A DNA stretch of 64,000 bases from Flavobacterium fluviale (GCF_003312915.1 NZ_CP030261.1:4092001-4156000); one strand, 5' to 3'. Counted from the stretch's first letter, positions 45,117 through 54,725 are shown. The notes: a model not told the origin generated them from the letters alone. A program made the numbers and translations.

Positions 45117-45866
45117 ATGACTGCGATTGAAAAAAAACTAAGTGGGAAAATTGTTGTAATTACTGGAGCAAGTAGCGGAATTGGAAAAGCAATTGCACTA
45201 AAACTTGCCGAACACGGCGCTAAGGTTGTACTGGGTGCCCGCACACAAGAAAAACTTGCCCTGCTGGCTGAACAAATAAAAAAAACAGGCGGAGAGGCAG
45301 AGTATCGGGTTACCGATGTTAAGAAAAAAGAAGACTTGCATGCTCTAATTCAGAGAGCACTTAGCATGTACGATAGAATTGATGTGCTTATAAATAATGC
45401 CGGCATTAGCGAACTAAGCAGAATTGATGATTTGGATATTGAGGGCTGGGAAGAAATGATTGATGTGAATATTAAAGGGGTGCTTTATGGAATGGCCGCT
45501 GCAATTCCTGCTTTTAAACAGCAAAAATCCGGACACATTATCAATATCATTTCAACTTCTGGAATAAAAATTGTACCAATGCAAGGTGTTTATGCCGGCA
45601 CAAAAAATGCAGTACGCACCATATCCGAAGCATTTAGACAAGAGTCGAACGGCGAAATACGCATTACAGGAATCTCTCCGGGAGTGGTTAAAACTGATTT
45701 TGTAAATAACATTAAGAATGACTCGATGAAATTTCTAATTAAAGAAAATATGGAAAAAATGGCTATTAGTCCAAATGCAATTGCAAATGCAGTATTGTAT
45801 GCCATCGAACAGCCTTCAGACGTTGAGATAGGCGACATTGTCATTCGTCCTGCTGTACAGAATTAA
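45117..45866 (+). CDS. short-chain dehydrogenase/reductase
   Basis: 249 residues. Nucleotide motif TGASSGIG, NNAG at ~90, the catalytic Ser in IISTSG and YAGTK (Tyr/Lys) as active site, then SPGVVKTDF. Classical SDR fold, NADP-dependent by the Ala-Arg (GART) after strand 2. The substrate is unknown. Followed 44 bp later by an AraC regulator gene on the same strand; the SDR-AraC pairing recurs at 48300-49984. Confidence 0.88.
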   Translation: MTAIEKKLSGKIVVITGASSGIGKAIALKLAEHGAKVVLGARTQEKLALLAEQIKKTGGEAEYRVTDVKKKEDLHALIQRALSMYDRIDVLINNAGISELSRIDDLDIEGWEEMIDVNIKGVLYGMAAAIPAFKQQKSGHIINIISTSGIKIVPMQGVYAGTKNAVRTISEAFRQESNGEIRITGISPGVVKTDFVNNIKNDSMKFLIKENMEKMAISPNAIANAVLYAIEQPSDVEIGDIVIRPAVQN

Positions 45867-45910
45867 CTCTGCCTGGCACATCTAAAATTATTTTGTACAT
45901 TTATGATAAA

Positions 45911-46828
45911 ATGAAACCAGATAACTCAAATATTAAGACCTTTTCAAGCATTTCTCAATTGATGCAGCACCTTGGACAGCCCTCACCATTACATCCTCTT
46001 ATTGCCTTGGTGAACTATGATAAGACATCATTTACTGCATTTGAAAAGAACCAGAAAATCTGCATCGATTTTTATAAAATTTCATTTAAAACCAATTTTA
46101 AAGGACGTGTAAAATATGGACAAGGCTATTACGATTTTGAGGAAGGAGGTTTGGCCTTTTTAAAACCTAAACAAATCATAACTTCACCAGATAATGAAGA
46201 CAGCTATGAAGGGTACGCATTGTACTTTCATCCCGACTTTATACGAAGTTATCCACTAGGCAGTTCTATAAACCAATATGGCTTTTTTTCCTACGCTGTT
46301 TCTGAAGGCTTATTCGTATCTGTCAAAGAAAATATAATTATAAGTAATTTATTCAAGGCGATGTTCATTGAATTAAAAAACAATATGGACCATTTTAGCC
46401 AGGATGTTTTGGTTTCTCAAATTGAATTACTATTGAATTACAGCAATCGTTTTTACAATCGCCAATTCATTACACGACGAAATATAAATCATGACATCAT
46501 AACTGCGTTGGATAATTTATTAGATGAATACTTTATAAAAGATATCAGTTTAGAAAATGGTTTTCCATCTGTCGATTATGTGAGTACTAAATTGAATTTA
46601 TCTCCTCGTTATCTAAGTGATCTTCTTGGTTCAATTACAGGAGAAAATACACAACAATATATTCAGAACAAACTAATTGAGCATTCTAAAAACTTACTCA
46701 GCTCAACATCGCTGTCGGTATCAGAGATTGCTTTTAAGCTGGGTTTTGAACATCCTCAATCCTTCAGTAAGCTTTTTAAAATTAAAACACATCAGTCACC
46801 TGTAAAATTTAGAGCGTCATTCAACTAA
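45911..46828 (+). CDS. AraC-family transcriptional regulator
   Basis: 305 residues from the ATG at 45911; an earlier TTG at 45893 is possible. The N-terminal ~190 residues form a cupin-like sensor (PLHPLIALVNYD, FKGRVKYGQGYYDFEEGGLAFLKPKQ), then the two helix-turn-helix motifs (VDYVSTKLNLSPRYLSDLL and VSEIAFKLGFEHPQSFSKLF) and the end SPVKFRASFN. It is a paralogue of the gene at 49070-49984 and likely controls the adjacent reductase. Confidence 0.88.
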   Translation: MKPDNSNIKTFSSISQLMQHLGQPSPLHPLIALVNYDKTSFTAFEKNQKICIDFYKISFKTNFKGRVKYGQGYYDFEEGGLAFLKPKQIITSPDNEDSYEGYALYFHPDFIRSYPLGSSINQYGFFSYAVSEGLFVSVKENIIISNLFKAMFIELKNNMDHFSQDVLVSQIELLLNYSNRFYNRQFITRRNINHDIITALDNLLDEYFIKDISLENGFPSVDYVSTKLNLSPRYLSDLLGSITGENTQQYIQNKLIEHSKNLLSSTSLSVSEIAFKLGFEHPQSFSKLFKIKTHQSPVKFRASFN

Positions 46829-47385
<557 letters not shown>

Positions 47386-48294
47386 ATGAATATAGTGATG
47401 ACAGGTTCTTTAGGGAACATTGGAAAACCGCTGGTAATTGAACTGGTGCAGAAAGGACATTCGGTAACAGTTATATCGAGCAAAGCCGAAAGACAAATAG
47501 AAATTGAAACATTGGGCGCTAAAGCGGCAATCGGTAAAATGCAGGACGCTGACTTTTTAACCCATACATTTAAGGAAGCAGATGTTGTCTATCTTATGGA
47601 AGCATGGGAAGGCATCGGCAGTATTTTTGACAAAGATGTTGACTTTGTAGCTGCTTTTAAAAGAATTGGCAGCAATTACAAACAAGCCGTCCTGCGCTCA
47701 GGAGTAACCCGCATTATACATCTAAGCAGTATTGGGGCACACACAGACCAGGGAACAGGCAGCCTTTATCTTCATAACACCGTAGAGAACATTCTTAAAG
47801 AACTTCCGGATGCTGTTTCTATTAAATTTATGAGGCCTGTAGGTTTTTACAATAATATATTTCGATACATGCAGACGATAAAAACACAGGGCAAAATAAT
47901 ACAAAGTTACGGAGGAGATAAAAAAGAACCCTGGGTCTCCCCTTTGGACATTGCAGCGGCTATTGTCGAAGAAATCGAAAATCCATTTAAGGGAAGAACT
48001 GTACGCTACCTGGCCAGTGATGAAATCTCGCCGAATGAAACGGCCAGAATAATAGGTGCGGCAATTGGAAAACCGGATTTGGAATGGTCTGTAATTTCAG
48101 ATGAAGAAATGCTTTCCGGCATGCTGTCAGCTGGAGTGAATGAATGGATTGCCAACGGTTTTGTAAAAATGCAGGCGGCACAGCGGGACGGCAGTTTATA
48201 CACCGATTTTTATCTTAATAAGCCTGTATTGGGTAAAGTGAAACTAACTGACTTTGCTAAAGAATTTGCAAAAACCTACAACCAGTCAAATTAA
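47386..48294 (+). CDS. NmrA-like NAD(P)-binding protein
   Basis: 302 residues. N-terminal Rossmann motif GSLGNIGKPLV, with VTVISSKAERQ after strand 2 and the atypical-SDR body of NmrA-type proteins (HLSSIGAH, KFMRPVGFYNN, WVSPLDIAAAIVEEI). Such proteins reduce quinones or sense the redox state of NAD(P). First gene of a run with a classical SDR 5 bp downstream and an AraC regulator beyond. Confidence 0.85.
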   Translation: MNIVMTGSLGNIGKPLVIELVQKGHSVTVISSKAERQIEIETLGAKAAIGKMQDADFLTHTFKEADVVYLMEAWEGIGSIFDKDVDFVAAFKRIGSNYKQAVLRSGVTRIIHLSSIGAHTDQGTGSLYLHNTVENILKELPDAVSIKFMRPVGFYNNIFRYMQTIKTQGKIIQSYGGDKKEPWVSPLDIAAAIVEEIENPFKGRTVRYLASDEISPNETARIIGAAIGKPDLEWSVISDEEMLSGMLSAGVNEWIANGFVKMQAAQRDGSLYTDFYLNKPVLGKVKLTDFAKEFAKTYNQSN

Positions 48295-48299
48295 AGCTG

Positions 48300-49037
48300 A
48301 TGAAAAAGATATTAATAACCGGCGCTAATAAAAGTATTGGTTTCGAAACAGCACGTCAGCTGCTAAAAGAAGGATATTTCGTTTACATCGGAAGCCGTTC
48401 GCTTGAAAATGGTATAGCGGCTGTAGAAAGACTAAAGGCAGAAGGATTGGAAAATGCCGAGGCCGTACAATTAGATGTCACAGATGCACAATCTGTAAAA
48501 GAAGCACGAAACCAAATAGGGAGCAAAACGGATTCACTTGATGCCCTGATCAATAATGCCGGAATTAACGGAGGCTGGCCGCAATCAGCACTTCAAGCAG
48601 GTATCGACCAGTTTCAAGACGTTTTTGAAACCAATCTTTACGGTGTGGTGAGAGTGACGCAGGCCTTTATAGATTTACTTAAAAAATCTTCCCAGCCGTG
48701 TATTGTAAATGTGTCTTCCAGCGGCTGTTCCCTGACACTGCACAGCGATCCCAGCTGGAAATATTATACTCACAAAGCAGCTGTTTACCCGGCGTCGAAA
48801 GCGGCCCTGAACATGTATACAATAGATCTGGCATACGAATTAAGAGAGACCAATTTTAAAGTAAATGCCGTCTGTCCCGGTTTTGTTGCAACCGATTTTA
48901 ACAACTATCGAGGAACTGGAACGGTTCAGCAAGCTGGAACACGCATTGCCAAATATGCAATGCTTGATGCCGGGGGACCTACGGGGAAATTTATAAGCGA
49001 GGAATACAATCCGGAAACGGGAGAAACTCCATGGTAA
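48300..49037 (+). CDS. short-chain dehydrogenase/reductase
   Basis: 245 residues. TGANKSIG nucleotide motif, NNAGING, active-site Ser in NVSSSG and YPASK, then PGFVATDF. It starts 5 bp after the NmrA-like gene, so the two form one operon, probably under the AraC regulator encoded 32 bp downstream. Base composition here looks richer in G+C than the flanking chromosome. Confidence 0.88.
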   Translation: MKKILITGANKSIGFETARQLLKEGYFVYIGSRSLENGIAAVERLKAEGLENAEAVQLDVTDAQSVKEARNQIGSKTDSLDALINNAGINGGWPQSALQAGIDQFQDVFETNLYGVVRVTQAFIDLLKKSSQPCIVNVSSSGCSLTLHSDPSWKYYTHKAAVYPASKAALNMYTIDLAYELRETNFKVNAVCPGFVATDFNNYRGTGTVQQAGTRIAKYAMLDAGGPTGKFISEEYNPETGETPW

Positions 49038-49069
49038 AAACTAACGAAGGAATTCTATAAATTTGCGAT

Positions 49070-49984
49070 ATGAAAAAAGAAGAAAATAGTTTGTATAAAT
49101 TTGAATCTCTATCTGACTTCCATGAGGTGTTTGGTCTTAAAAAGCCCTTACATCCTATGATTAGTTTTATAGACATCAAAGAAATGAAATTTGACGCACA
49201 CGGACTGCCGAGGTCTATAGTTTTAAATTTTTATAAAATTGCTTACAAAACCCTTCTTTGCGGCAAGGCTAAATACGGACAAAACTATTATGATTTTGGC
49301 GAGGGAGGTCTTGTGTTTACGGCACCCGGACAGCTATTCGAGTCTCCATCCGAGCAGGCAAATTCGGGTTTCCTGTTGCTTGTCCATCCTGATTTTTTTC
49401 TGTCTTACCCCCTTGCGAAAAAAATCAGGGAATATGGCTTCTTTTCTTATGCTGCAAACGAAGCGCTTCATTTATCAGAGAAGGAAAAAACAACAATCAT
49501 GTCAATTTTGGCCATTCTGGACGAAGAGTTAAACAGCAGGATAGATGATTTTAGCCAGGATGTTATTGTTTCGCAGATCGAACTACTGCTGAATTACAGC
49601 AACCGCTTTTATAAAAGACAGTTTATCACGCGTAAATCTGCCAATAATACCCTGCTTGAAAAACTCGAAGAAATTTTAGACAACCACTTCAATAATGAAA
49701 AAGCGGCGTCAGCAGGAATCCCTACTGTCCAGAGTCTTGCTGAAAAGCTGAATATCTCAGCCAGTTATTTAAGTGACATGCTTCGGTCCTTTACCGGGGA
49801 AAGTGCACAGCATCATATCCATCAGAAAATTCTTGAAAAGGCAAAAGAAAAATTATCGACTACTGATTTATCCATAGCTGAAATTGCTTACGGATTAGGG
49901 TTTGAACATCCACAGTCTTTCAGCCGCCTTTTTAAAATAAAAACCAATCTTTCTCCCCTTGAATTCAGACAATCTTTTAATTAA
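49070..49984 (+). CDS. AraC-family transcriptional regulator
   Basis: 304 residues with the same layout as the gene at 45911-46828: KPLHPMISFIDIKEM, KAKYGQNYYDFGEGGLVFTAPGQ, then two helix-turn-helix motifs (SLAEKLNISASYLSDML and IAEIAYGLGFEHPQSFSRLF) and SPLEFRQSFN. The two share most of the sensor core, so they arose by duplication. Each lies next to an SDR-type reductase. Confidence 0.88.
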   Translation: MKKEENSLYKFESLSDFHEVFGLKKPLHPMISFIDIKEMKFDAHGLPRSIVLNFYKIAYKTLLCGKAKYGQNYYDFGEGGLVFTAPGQLFESPSEQANSGFLLLVHPDFFLSYPLAKKIREYGFFSYAANEALHLSEKEKTTIMSILAILDEELNSRIDDFSQDVIVSQIELLLNYSNRFYKRQFITRKSANNTLLEKLEEILDNHFNNEKAASAGIPTVQSLAEKLNISASYLSDMLRSFTGESAQHHIHQKILEKAKEKLSTTDLSIAEIAYGLGFEHPQSFSRLFKIKTNLSPLEFRQSFN

Positions 49985-50133
49985 ATGCTGTCTGCCAAAC
50001 TAAAATTGACATCCAAAAAAAAGCAATAATTTAAAAAAACGAACTAATAGTAAAAATCTTATCTGCGCAGTTTTTTATTTGTAGATATGTTTGTCATCTT
50101 TTTAAATGGTGTTATAAATTTACACAATACTGC

Positions 50134-50158
50134 CTTAGGTGCTTCGCCTAAGATTTTT
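50134..50158 (+). terminator. weak terminator after AraC gene
   Basis: CTTAGG (50134-50139) and CCTAAG (50147-50152) with a 7-nt loop, followed by ATTTTTT. Confidence 0.5.
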
Positions 50159-50170
50159 TATAACCTATGC

Positions 50171-50218
50171 GTAACTTAGTTACTTCTAAGTTACAGTTAC
50201 TTTTTGTTACAAAGTAAC
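50171..50218 (+). promoter_or_regulatory. double palindrome upstream of SDR gene (probable operator)
   Basis: GTAACTTAG/CTAAGTTAC (50171-50179, 50186-50194) is followed at once by GTTACTTT/AAAGTAAC (50196-50203, 50211-50218). They stand ~55 bp before the SDR start and resemble the sequence upstream of the HxlR gene (ACTTTTGTAACAAAGT, 53068-53083). Confidence 0.65.
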
Positions 50219-50272
50219 CATAATAAACTTCAATCTTTTAATTTTGCAGTATAATCTATTAAAACACATGGA

Positions 50273-51016
50273 ATGAATTTCTCAAACAAAAATGTTCTTA
50301 TAACTGGGGGCACTACAGGTATAGGCTTTGCGGCTGCAAGCGAGTTTATCAAGGCAGATGCAAATGTATGGATCACAGGACGCACCGCTTCAAATCTAGA
50401 AAAAGCAGCTGCTGAGATCCGCAGTTCTAAACTAAAAACAATAGTATGCGATACTTCTAAGCTTTCGGAATTATCTCTTTTAGAAGAATCTTTTTCTAAA
50501 AACAAAGACAAAATAGATGTTTTGTTCCTTAATGCAGGGATAGGCGTATTTGCTCCCATCGGCCTGATTACTGAAGAAGATTTTGACGCCCAGTTCAACA
50601 CAAACGTCAAAGGACATTTCTTCACACTGCAAAAATTACTGCCTCATTTGGCTGACGGTGCATCGGTCATATTCACTTCATCAACAGTTGCAACAGCATC
50701 CAATATCGCAACAGCGGTGTACTCTGCTACTAAAGCAGCTTTGAGTAAAATTGCCCAGATAGCGGCAAATGAACTCGCCGGCCGCAAGATCCGTGTCAAC
50801 ATTATCAGTCCTGGTCCTATTGCGACCCCGGGACTTGACAGCGTATTGAGTACAGATGCCAAAGAAATTATGGCAAATGCTGTTGCACTGCAGCGGTTAG
50901 GTAATCCAGATGAAATTGCAAAAACAGTGTTATTTCTGGCATCCGATGGAGCAAGTTTTATTACAGGAACAGAGATAATCGCTGACGGCGGTTACCTTAA
51001 CTACTCTTTAAGGTAA
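50273..51016 (+). CDS. short-chain dehydrogenase/reductase
   Basis: 247 residues. TGGTTGIG motif, FLNAGIG in place of NNAG, active-site TSSTVATAS and YSATK, then ISPGPIATPG and a C-terminal ITGTEIIADGGY. Classical SDR. Preceded by a double palindrome and followed by a two-way terminator. Product and substrate not predictable. Confidence 0.87.
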   Translation: MNFSNKNVLITGGTTGIGFAAASEFIKADANVWITGRTASNLEKAAAEIRSSKLKTIVCDTSKLSELSLLEESFSKNKDKIDVLFLNAGIGVFAPIGLITEEDFDAQFNTNVKGHFFTLQKLLPHLADGASVIFTSSTVATASNIATAVYSATKAALSKIAQIAANELAGRKIRVNIISPGPIATPGLDSVLSTDAKEIMANAVALQRLGNPDEIAKTVLFLASDGASFITGTEIIADGGYLNYSLR

Positions 51017-51077
51017 AACTCCATTCAATTAAGTGCACTGCTATTGCAATAAAGCAGTATCAACATGAATCATTATA

Positions 51078-51110
51078 AAACTCCGCATGCAAAGCGGAGT
51101 TTAATTTTTT
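51078..51110. terminator. bidirectional terminator
   Basis: AAACTCCGC (51078-51086) and GCGGAGTTT (51094-51102) with a 7-nt loop, between the convergent SDR and DeoR genes; A and T runs on both sides. Confidence 0.85.
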
Positions 51111-51143
51111 CATTCGATTTAACTTTTAATTAAAAAAAACAGC

Positions 51144-51893
51144 TCAATAAACCGCTATGCCGCACTGCTTAAAAACATCCAGCATCTTGTGATCCGGGTC
51201 AGCATCAGTTATAATTGCGTTCAGGCTGTTAACAGGACAAATAAAATAGGCCTCGGCAGTATGAAGTTTATCAAGGGTTGACAAGGCGACATTCTGTTTT
51301 GCCATTTCCATCATTGTGCGTTTTACTGCGGCCTCCTCACGGCTTACCGTTGTCAGGCCTAAATCGGTATTTATACTGCAGATACCGTTAAAACATATGT
51401 CTGCACGGAAGTTTTTAAAAAATTGAATTGTTTCATGTCCCATCACAGCACAGGTCTGTTTATCGAATCTGCCGGCAGCAAAAAGAATCTCAATATTGGG
51501 ATGGTTTTCAAGCACACTGACAACTGGGAAACTGTGTGTTATTACTGTTAGTCTTCGCTCAAGAGGAATCAATTCCGCTAGGATCTGAACCGAGGATCCT
51601 GCATCCAGAAATACCACCTGCCCATCCTGCAGCAATTCAACGGCCTTGGATGCGGCTATCTTCTTTTGTTCCATAATATGCTTCTCTCTATCACGAAACT
51701 GATGCGGTATGGGCGCATGTGAAACCGCACCTCCTCTTACCGCCGACAGCAGCCCCTTATCTGAGAGTATTTTAATATCCCGGCGTATCGTATCTTCATG
51801 CACATTTAGTATCTCACTAAGCTCACTATGGGATACTGTCCTGTTTTTGGTTACCAATTCCAATATGGTATCGAGTCTTCCTTTTTTAATCAT
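51144..51893 (-). CDS. DeoR/GlpR-family transcriptional regulator
   Basis: 249 residues from ATG at 51893; a longer frame runs to 52010 but adds a hydrophobic, unlikely extension overlapping the next gene. N-terminal helix-turn-helix SHSELSEILNVHEDTIRRDI, then the DeoR sugar-sensor region (VFLDAGSSVQILAELI). It regulates sugar or nucleoside metabolism genes and responds to a phosphorylated sugar. Divergent from a deoxyribonucleotidase gene, a plausible target. Confidence 0.9.
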   Translation of the reverse strand: MIKKGRLDTILELVTKNRTVSHSELSEILNVHEDTIRRDIKILSDKGLLSAVRGGAVSHAPIPHQFRDREKHIMEQKKIAASKAVELLQDGQVVFLDAGSSVQILAELIPLERRLTVITHSFPVVSVLENHPNIEILFAAGRFDKQTCAVMGHETIQFFKNFRADICFNGICSINTDLGLTTVSREEAAVKRTMMEMAKQNVALSTLDKLHTAEAYFICPVNSLNAIITDADPDHKMLDVFKQCGIAVY

Positions 51894-51922
51894 AACAACT
51901 GCTTTATGCAAATCTACACATA

Positions 51923-51960
51923 AAAATATCGTAAAACATTGCAATATTATGCGATATTTT
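51923..51960. promoter_or_regulatory. inverted repeat between DeoR and nucleotidase genes
   Basis: AAAATATCG (51923-51931) and CGATATTTT (51952-51960) flank a 20-nt spacer in the ~98-bp divergent region. Possible DeoR operator controlling both genes. Confidence 0.5.
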
Positions 51961-51991
51961 ACTTTAATTTGTATAATAAATTTTATTAGAC

Positions 51992-52516
51992 ATGAAAAAA
52001 ACGATTGCAATAGATATGGACGGCGTGCTTGCCGATATAGAATCGCACTTTTTGCGAAGGTATCTTACGGAAACCGGAATTACGCTTACCAGAAGCGATA
52101 TCATCGAACCAAAAGGTGCTCAAACACTAGAGAGTAGAACTACAGCGTACTTAAATGAACCAGGATTTTTTAGAAGCATTCCCGTGATGCAAGGTGCTGT
52201 AGAGGCTGTAAAGAAGTTAATGGAAGATTTTGATGTATATATTGTATCGGCAGCTATGGAATTCCCTCTTTCCTTATTTGAAAAACAGCAGTGGCTTGCC
52301 GAACATTTTCCGTTTATAAAATGGAACAACATTGTATTGTGCGGGGATAAAAACATCATCAAGACAGATTACCTGATTGACGACCACTGCAAAAATCTAG
52401 ATTACTGTCATGGTAAAGCAATAATGTTTGATGCATATCATAACTTGGACAAGCATCAGCACCAAAGGGTAAAAAGCTGGACTGAAGTGCTGATGATAAT
52501 GCGCGGGGAAAGATAA
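51992..52516 (+). CDS. 5'(3')-deoxyribonucleotidase (HAD superfamily)
   Basis: 174 residues. HAD motif I AIDMDGVLAD, SAAMEFP as motif II region, and CGDKNIIKTDYLIDDHCKN near the C-terminus as motif III/IV. Removes phosphate from deoxynucleoside monophosphates and so keeps nucleotide pools in balance. It may be controlled by the divergent DeoR gene. Confidence 0.85.
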   Translation: MKKTIAIDMDGVLADIESHFLRRYLTETGITLTRSDIIEPKGAQTLESRTTAYLNEPGFFRSIPVMQGAVEAVKKLMEDFDVYIVSAAMEFPLSLFEKQQWLAEHFPFIKWNNIVLCGDKNIIKTDYLIDDHCKNLDYCHGKAIMFDAYHNLDKHQHQRVKSWTEVLMIMRGER

Positions 52517-52548
52517 TCCAGCATTACACTGCCCAGGCCTATCGAAAA

Positions 52549-52578
52549 AGCCTTCAAAATCTAATGACTTTGAAGGCT
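52549..52578. terminator. bidirectional terminator
   Basis: AGCCTTCAAA and TTTGAAGGCT, 10-bp stem with a 10-nt loop, between the nucleotidase gene and the convergent monooxygenase gene. Confidence 0.65.
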
Positions 52579-52641
52579 GTGTTTTACTTCATTCTTAATA
52601 AATCGGCGTGGAAACATGCCGGATATAAATGCGTTTATTAT

Positions 52642-52968
52642 CTATAATGAAGTCTTATTTTCTTTACCGTACTTGCCAAAAGGAACGTAAATAGACGGCT
52701 CACGCAGCACATCCATGTCTAAGAGCAGCTGGTCCCATTCTTGTGCATACGGTTTTTTTAGATGCACGTTTAGAAAATGTTCAACGGTATCATTCCAGAT
52801 TTCATAAACCAGAAACTCTTCCGGTTTTTGGATATTCTGATGAATGACCGCACTAACTAGATTTTCCTCTTCGTTGATTATATCGAAAAGTTTGATAAGC
52901 TCTTGTTTGAATTGCTCCTGATTTTCCTTTTTAGCGGTAAATTTAACCGTCAGTGTAAACTGTTCCAT
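52642..52968 (-). CDS. putative quinol/antibiotic biosynthesis monooxygenase (ABM fold)
   Basis: 108 residues. The ABM-type ferredoxin-like fold shows in FTLTVKFTAKKENQEQFKQEL, the central NLVSAVIHQN strand, FLVYEIWND and HFLNVHLKKPYAQEWDQL. Small cofactorless monooxygenases or aldehyde scavengers of this class are often next to HxlR regulators; an HxlR gene is divergent here. Confidence 0.8.
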   Translation of the reverse strand: MEQFTLTVKFTAKKENQEQFKQELIKLFDIINEEENLVSAVIHQNIQKPEEFLVYEIWNDTVEHFLNVHLKKPYAQEWDQLLLDMDVLREPSIYVPFGKYGKENKTSL

Positions 52969-53042
52969 TTTTTAGTTTTTTAACTGAAGGAATAAAATTG
53001 CAATTTATTCCTGTTCAGCATGATTAAAATTCTCTTATTAAT

Positions 53043-53077
53043 TTACAAAAGTATTTCTCTTTTGTATACTTTTGTAA
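53043..53077. promoter_or_regulatory. HxlR operator and promoter region
   Basis: TTACAAAAGTAT (53043-53054) and its inverse ATACTTTTGTAA (53066-53077) have 12-bp perfect arms. The right arm overlaps TACTTTTG (53067-53074), a -7 element, so binding would block transcription of the plus-strand HxlR gene and perhaps also of the divergent monooxygenase gene. Confidence 0.7.
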
Positions 53078-53123
53078 CAAAGTTTAAAAAAGTAATTGTA
53101 ACCTTTAGTAAACCAAGTAACGT

Positions 53124-53504
53124 ATGGGGAATGAAAAAAATGAAAATAATGACTGTAATGCTCATGTCAGAGCTGTAAATGATGCAATGTATGTCTTAAG
53201 CGGCAAATGGAAGATATCAGTACTGGCCTCACTTTGTTACAACGGCCAGAGAAGATTTTCAGATTTACTGGGTGATGTAACAGGCATCTCTAACAAAATG
53301 CTGAGCAAGGAACTCAAGGAGTTGGAAATCAATAAATTGGTAAGCAGAAAAATTATAGATTCCCATCCAATTGCGATTAATTATGAACTTACTGATCATG
53401 GTAAAAAATTAACTTCTGTCATACGCAGCCTATCGGAATGGGGAACCGAACATCGCAGGCAAATTATCCGCAACAGCTATGAATCGATGAACGATAATGC
53501 ATAA
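53124..53504 (+). CDS. HxlR-family transcriptional regulator
   Basis: 126 residues. Winged helix domain starting CNAHVRAVNDAMYVLSGKWKISVLASL, typical of HxlR proteins, with RRFSDLLGDVTGISNKMLSKELKELE and the tail SEWGTEHRRQI. Binds palindromes such as that at 53043-53077 and usually senses electrophiles through a Cys (a Cys at ~8 and in SLCYN). Divergent from the monooxygenase gene. Confidence 0.9.
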   Translation: MGNEKNENNDCNAHVRAVNDAMYVLSGKWKISVLASLCYNGQRRFSDLLGDVTGISNKMLSKELKELEINKLVSRKIIDSHPIAINYELTDHGKKLTSVIRSLSEWGTEHRRQIIRNSYESMNDNA

Positions 53505-53840
53505 AAACCAATCCAGAAATGCATTGGTTTCAATATGATTGAATTGCAAGAAGTAAAATTATTTAACTGCCGCCGCCTCAAGCTGGACTTTTACGTTTTC
53601 AAAAAGACTTTTTAGCTCCGTTAATGTTTTACCTTTCAATATTTTTTTTCAGCAATCAATTGCTGAATAATCTAAAAATAAGCCCAAAGCTCCTCACCCC
53701 TGTTATTAGTACTGACAAGTTTGCAACTCAAAAAACAAGTTCAAGCAACAAGAAAGGGACGTGACTTGAATTTGGTCCAGTAAACTCTACTGGTGCTAAA
53801 TTTTCTGCATTTGAACACCTTAGTTCTAATTCAGGGGCTC
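53505..53840. other. region with decayed gene remnant
   Basis: 336 bp. A minus-strand remnant, 53559-53672, reads IIQQLIAEKK then, after a frame slip in an A8 run, ILKGKTLTELKSLFENVKVQ and a short tail to a stop at 53559, so it is the last ~40 codons of a lost gene whose family I cannot name. The rest shows nothing. Confidence 0.5.
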
Positions 53841-54200
53841 TTATTTTCCTGTTATAACCTTTCTGTGCTTCTCTCCCCATTGATCCAATTCACATATTAC
53901 ATTTTTTAAGGTCATACAGTACTCTGTCGCCTCGTAAATAATAGTAACCGGAGTCGTTGGAAAAACGTTTCGTTTTATAAAATTATTTAATTCCAAATGC
54001 TTTAGTTCATTCGCTAAAACCTTAGGGGATATGGGCACCTCGCTTTGTATTTCAGAAAAACGCTTTGCGGATTGAGAAATACAGAGGATCAGTGCCAGTT
54101 TCCATTTTCCATTCAAAACAAACATAGCATCAATTACATTCCTAAGTGATTGGGCACATTGTACGGGGTCTTGAGTTATTTTTTCTTCTGTCGTTTTCAT
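53841..54200 (-). CDS. HxlR-family transcriptional regulator
   Basis: 119 residues from ATG at 54200; the longer frame to 54338 overlaps the divergent gene and is unlikely. CAQSLRNVIDAMFVLNGKWKLALILCI and RFSEIQSEVPISPKVLANELKHLELN are typical of HxlR, as is LDQWGEKHRKVI at the end. Likely controls the divergent SnoaL-like gene through the palindromes between them. Confidence 0.88.
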   Translation of the reverse strand: MKTTEEKITQDPVQCAQSLRNVIDAMFVLNGKWKLALILCISQSAKRFSEIQSEVPISPKVLANELKHLELNNFIKRNVFPTTPVTIIYEATEYCMTLKNVICELDQWGEKHRKVITGK

Positions 54201-54217
54201 TTTCGAAAGGTAATAAA

Positions 54218-54250
54218 CTTTCCTAAAAGGAAGCGCTTTCCTTTGGGAAA
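54218..54250. promoter_or_regulatory. operator palindromes between HxlR and SnoaL-like genes
   Basis: TTTCCTAAAAGGAA (two arms TTCCT/AGGAA) is followed by TTTCCTTTGGGAAA. These two near-adjacent palindromes lie in the divergent control region; TAACTTTG (54279-54286) downstream is a -7 element for the plus-strand gene. Confidence 0.6.
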
Positions 54251-54325
54251 CTACTATCAAATGGTAAGCTCTATGCCCTAACTTTGCCATCTGAAAGAAG
54301 ATTATTAAAATAAATATCACATCAA

Positions 54326-54697
54326 ATGAAAGAAACAATTTTAACTACAAAAGAAGTTGCCGGCAGATTTATAGAACTGGTTCGTCAGGATAAATTTTAT
54401 GAAACACAAACACAATTATATGCCGATCACTGCGTAAGCGTAGAAGCTAATGATTTCCTGCTGCCAAAAACGGTAGAAGGACTGCCGCAAATTTTGAAAA
54501 AATCAGAATTATTTGAATCTTTAGTTGAGCAGGTTCATGGGCGTGTTATTTCAGACCCGGTTATTGCAGGGGATTACTTTACAGTTTCCTGGTCAGCTGA
54601 TATGTCTTTTAAAGGCAGAGACCGATTCACAATGGATGAAATATGCGTGTATAAGGTGCAGGAAGGCAAAATAGTTTTTGAACAATTTTTTTACTAA
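54326..54697 (+). CDS. SnoaL-like/NTF2-like protein
   Basis: 123 residues with an NTF2-like fold (TKEVAGRFIELVRQDKFYETQTQLYADHCVSVE, FTVSWSADMSFKGRDRFTMDEICVYKVQEGKIVFEQFFY). Proteins like this bind or isomerise small hydrophobic molecules. Divergent from an HxlR gene and followed by a good terminator. Confidence 0.82.
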   Translation: MKETILTTKEVAGRFIELVRQDKFYETQTQLYADHCVSVEANDFLLPKTVEGLPQILKKSELFESLVEQVHGRVISDPVIAGDYFTVSWSADMSFKGRDRFTMDEICVYKVQEGKIVFEQFFY

Positions 54698-54725
54698 CTG
54701 CTGATCTTCATAAGAGTTATCATTG

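Noticed and set aside
52011..52137. Plus-strand frame across 51709-52137
   Set aside because: It is a shadow of the DeoR and nucleotidase genes in another frame.
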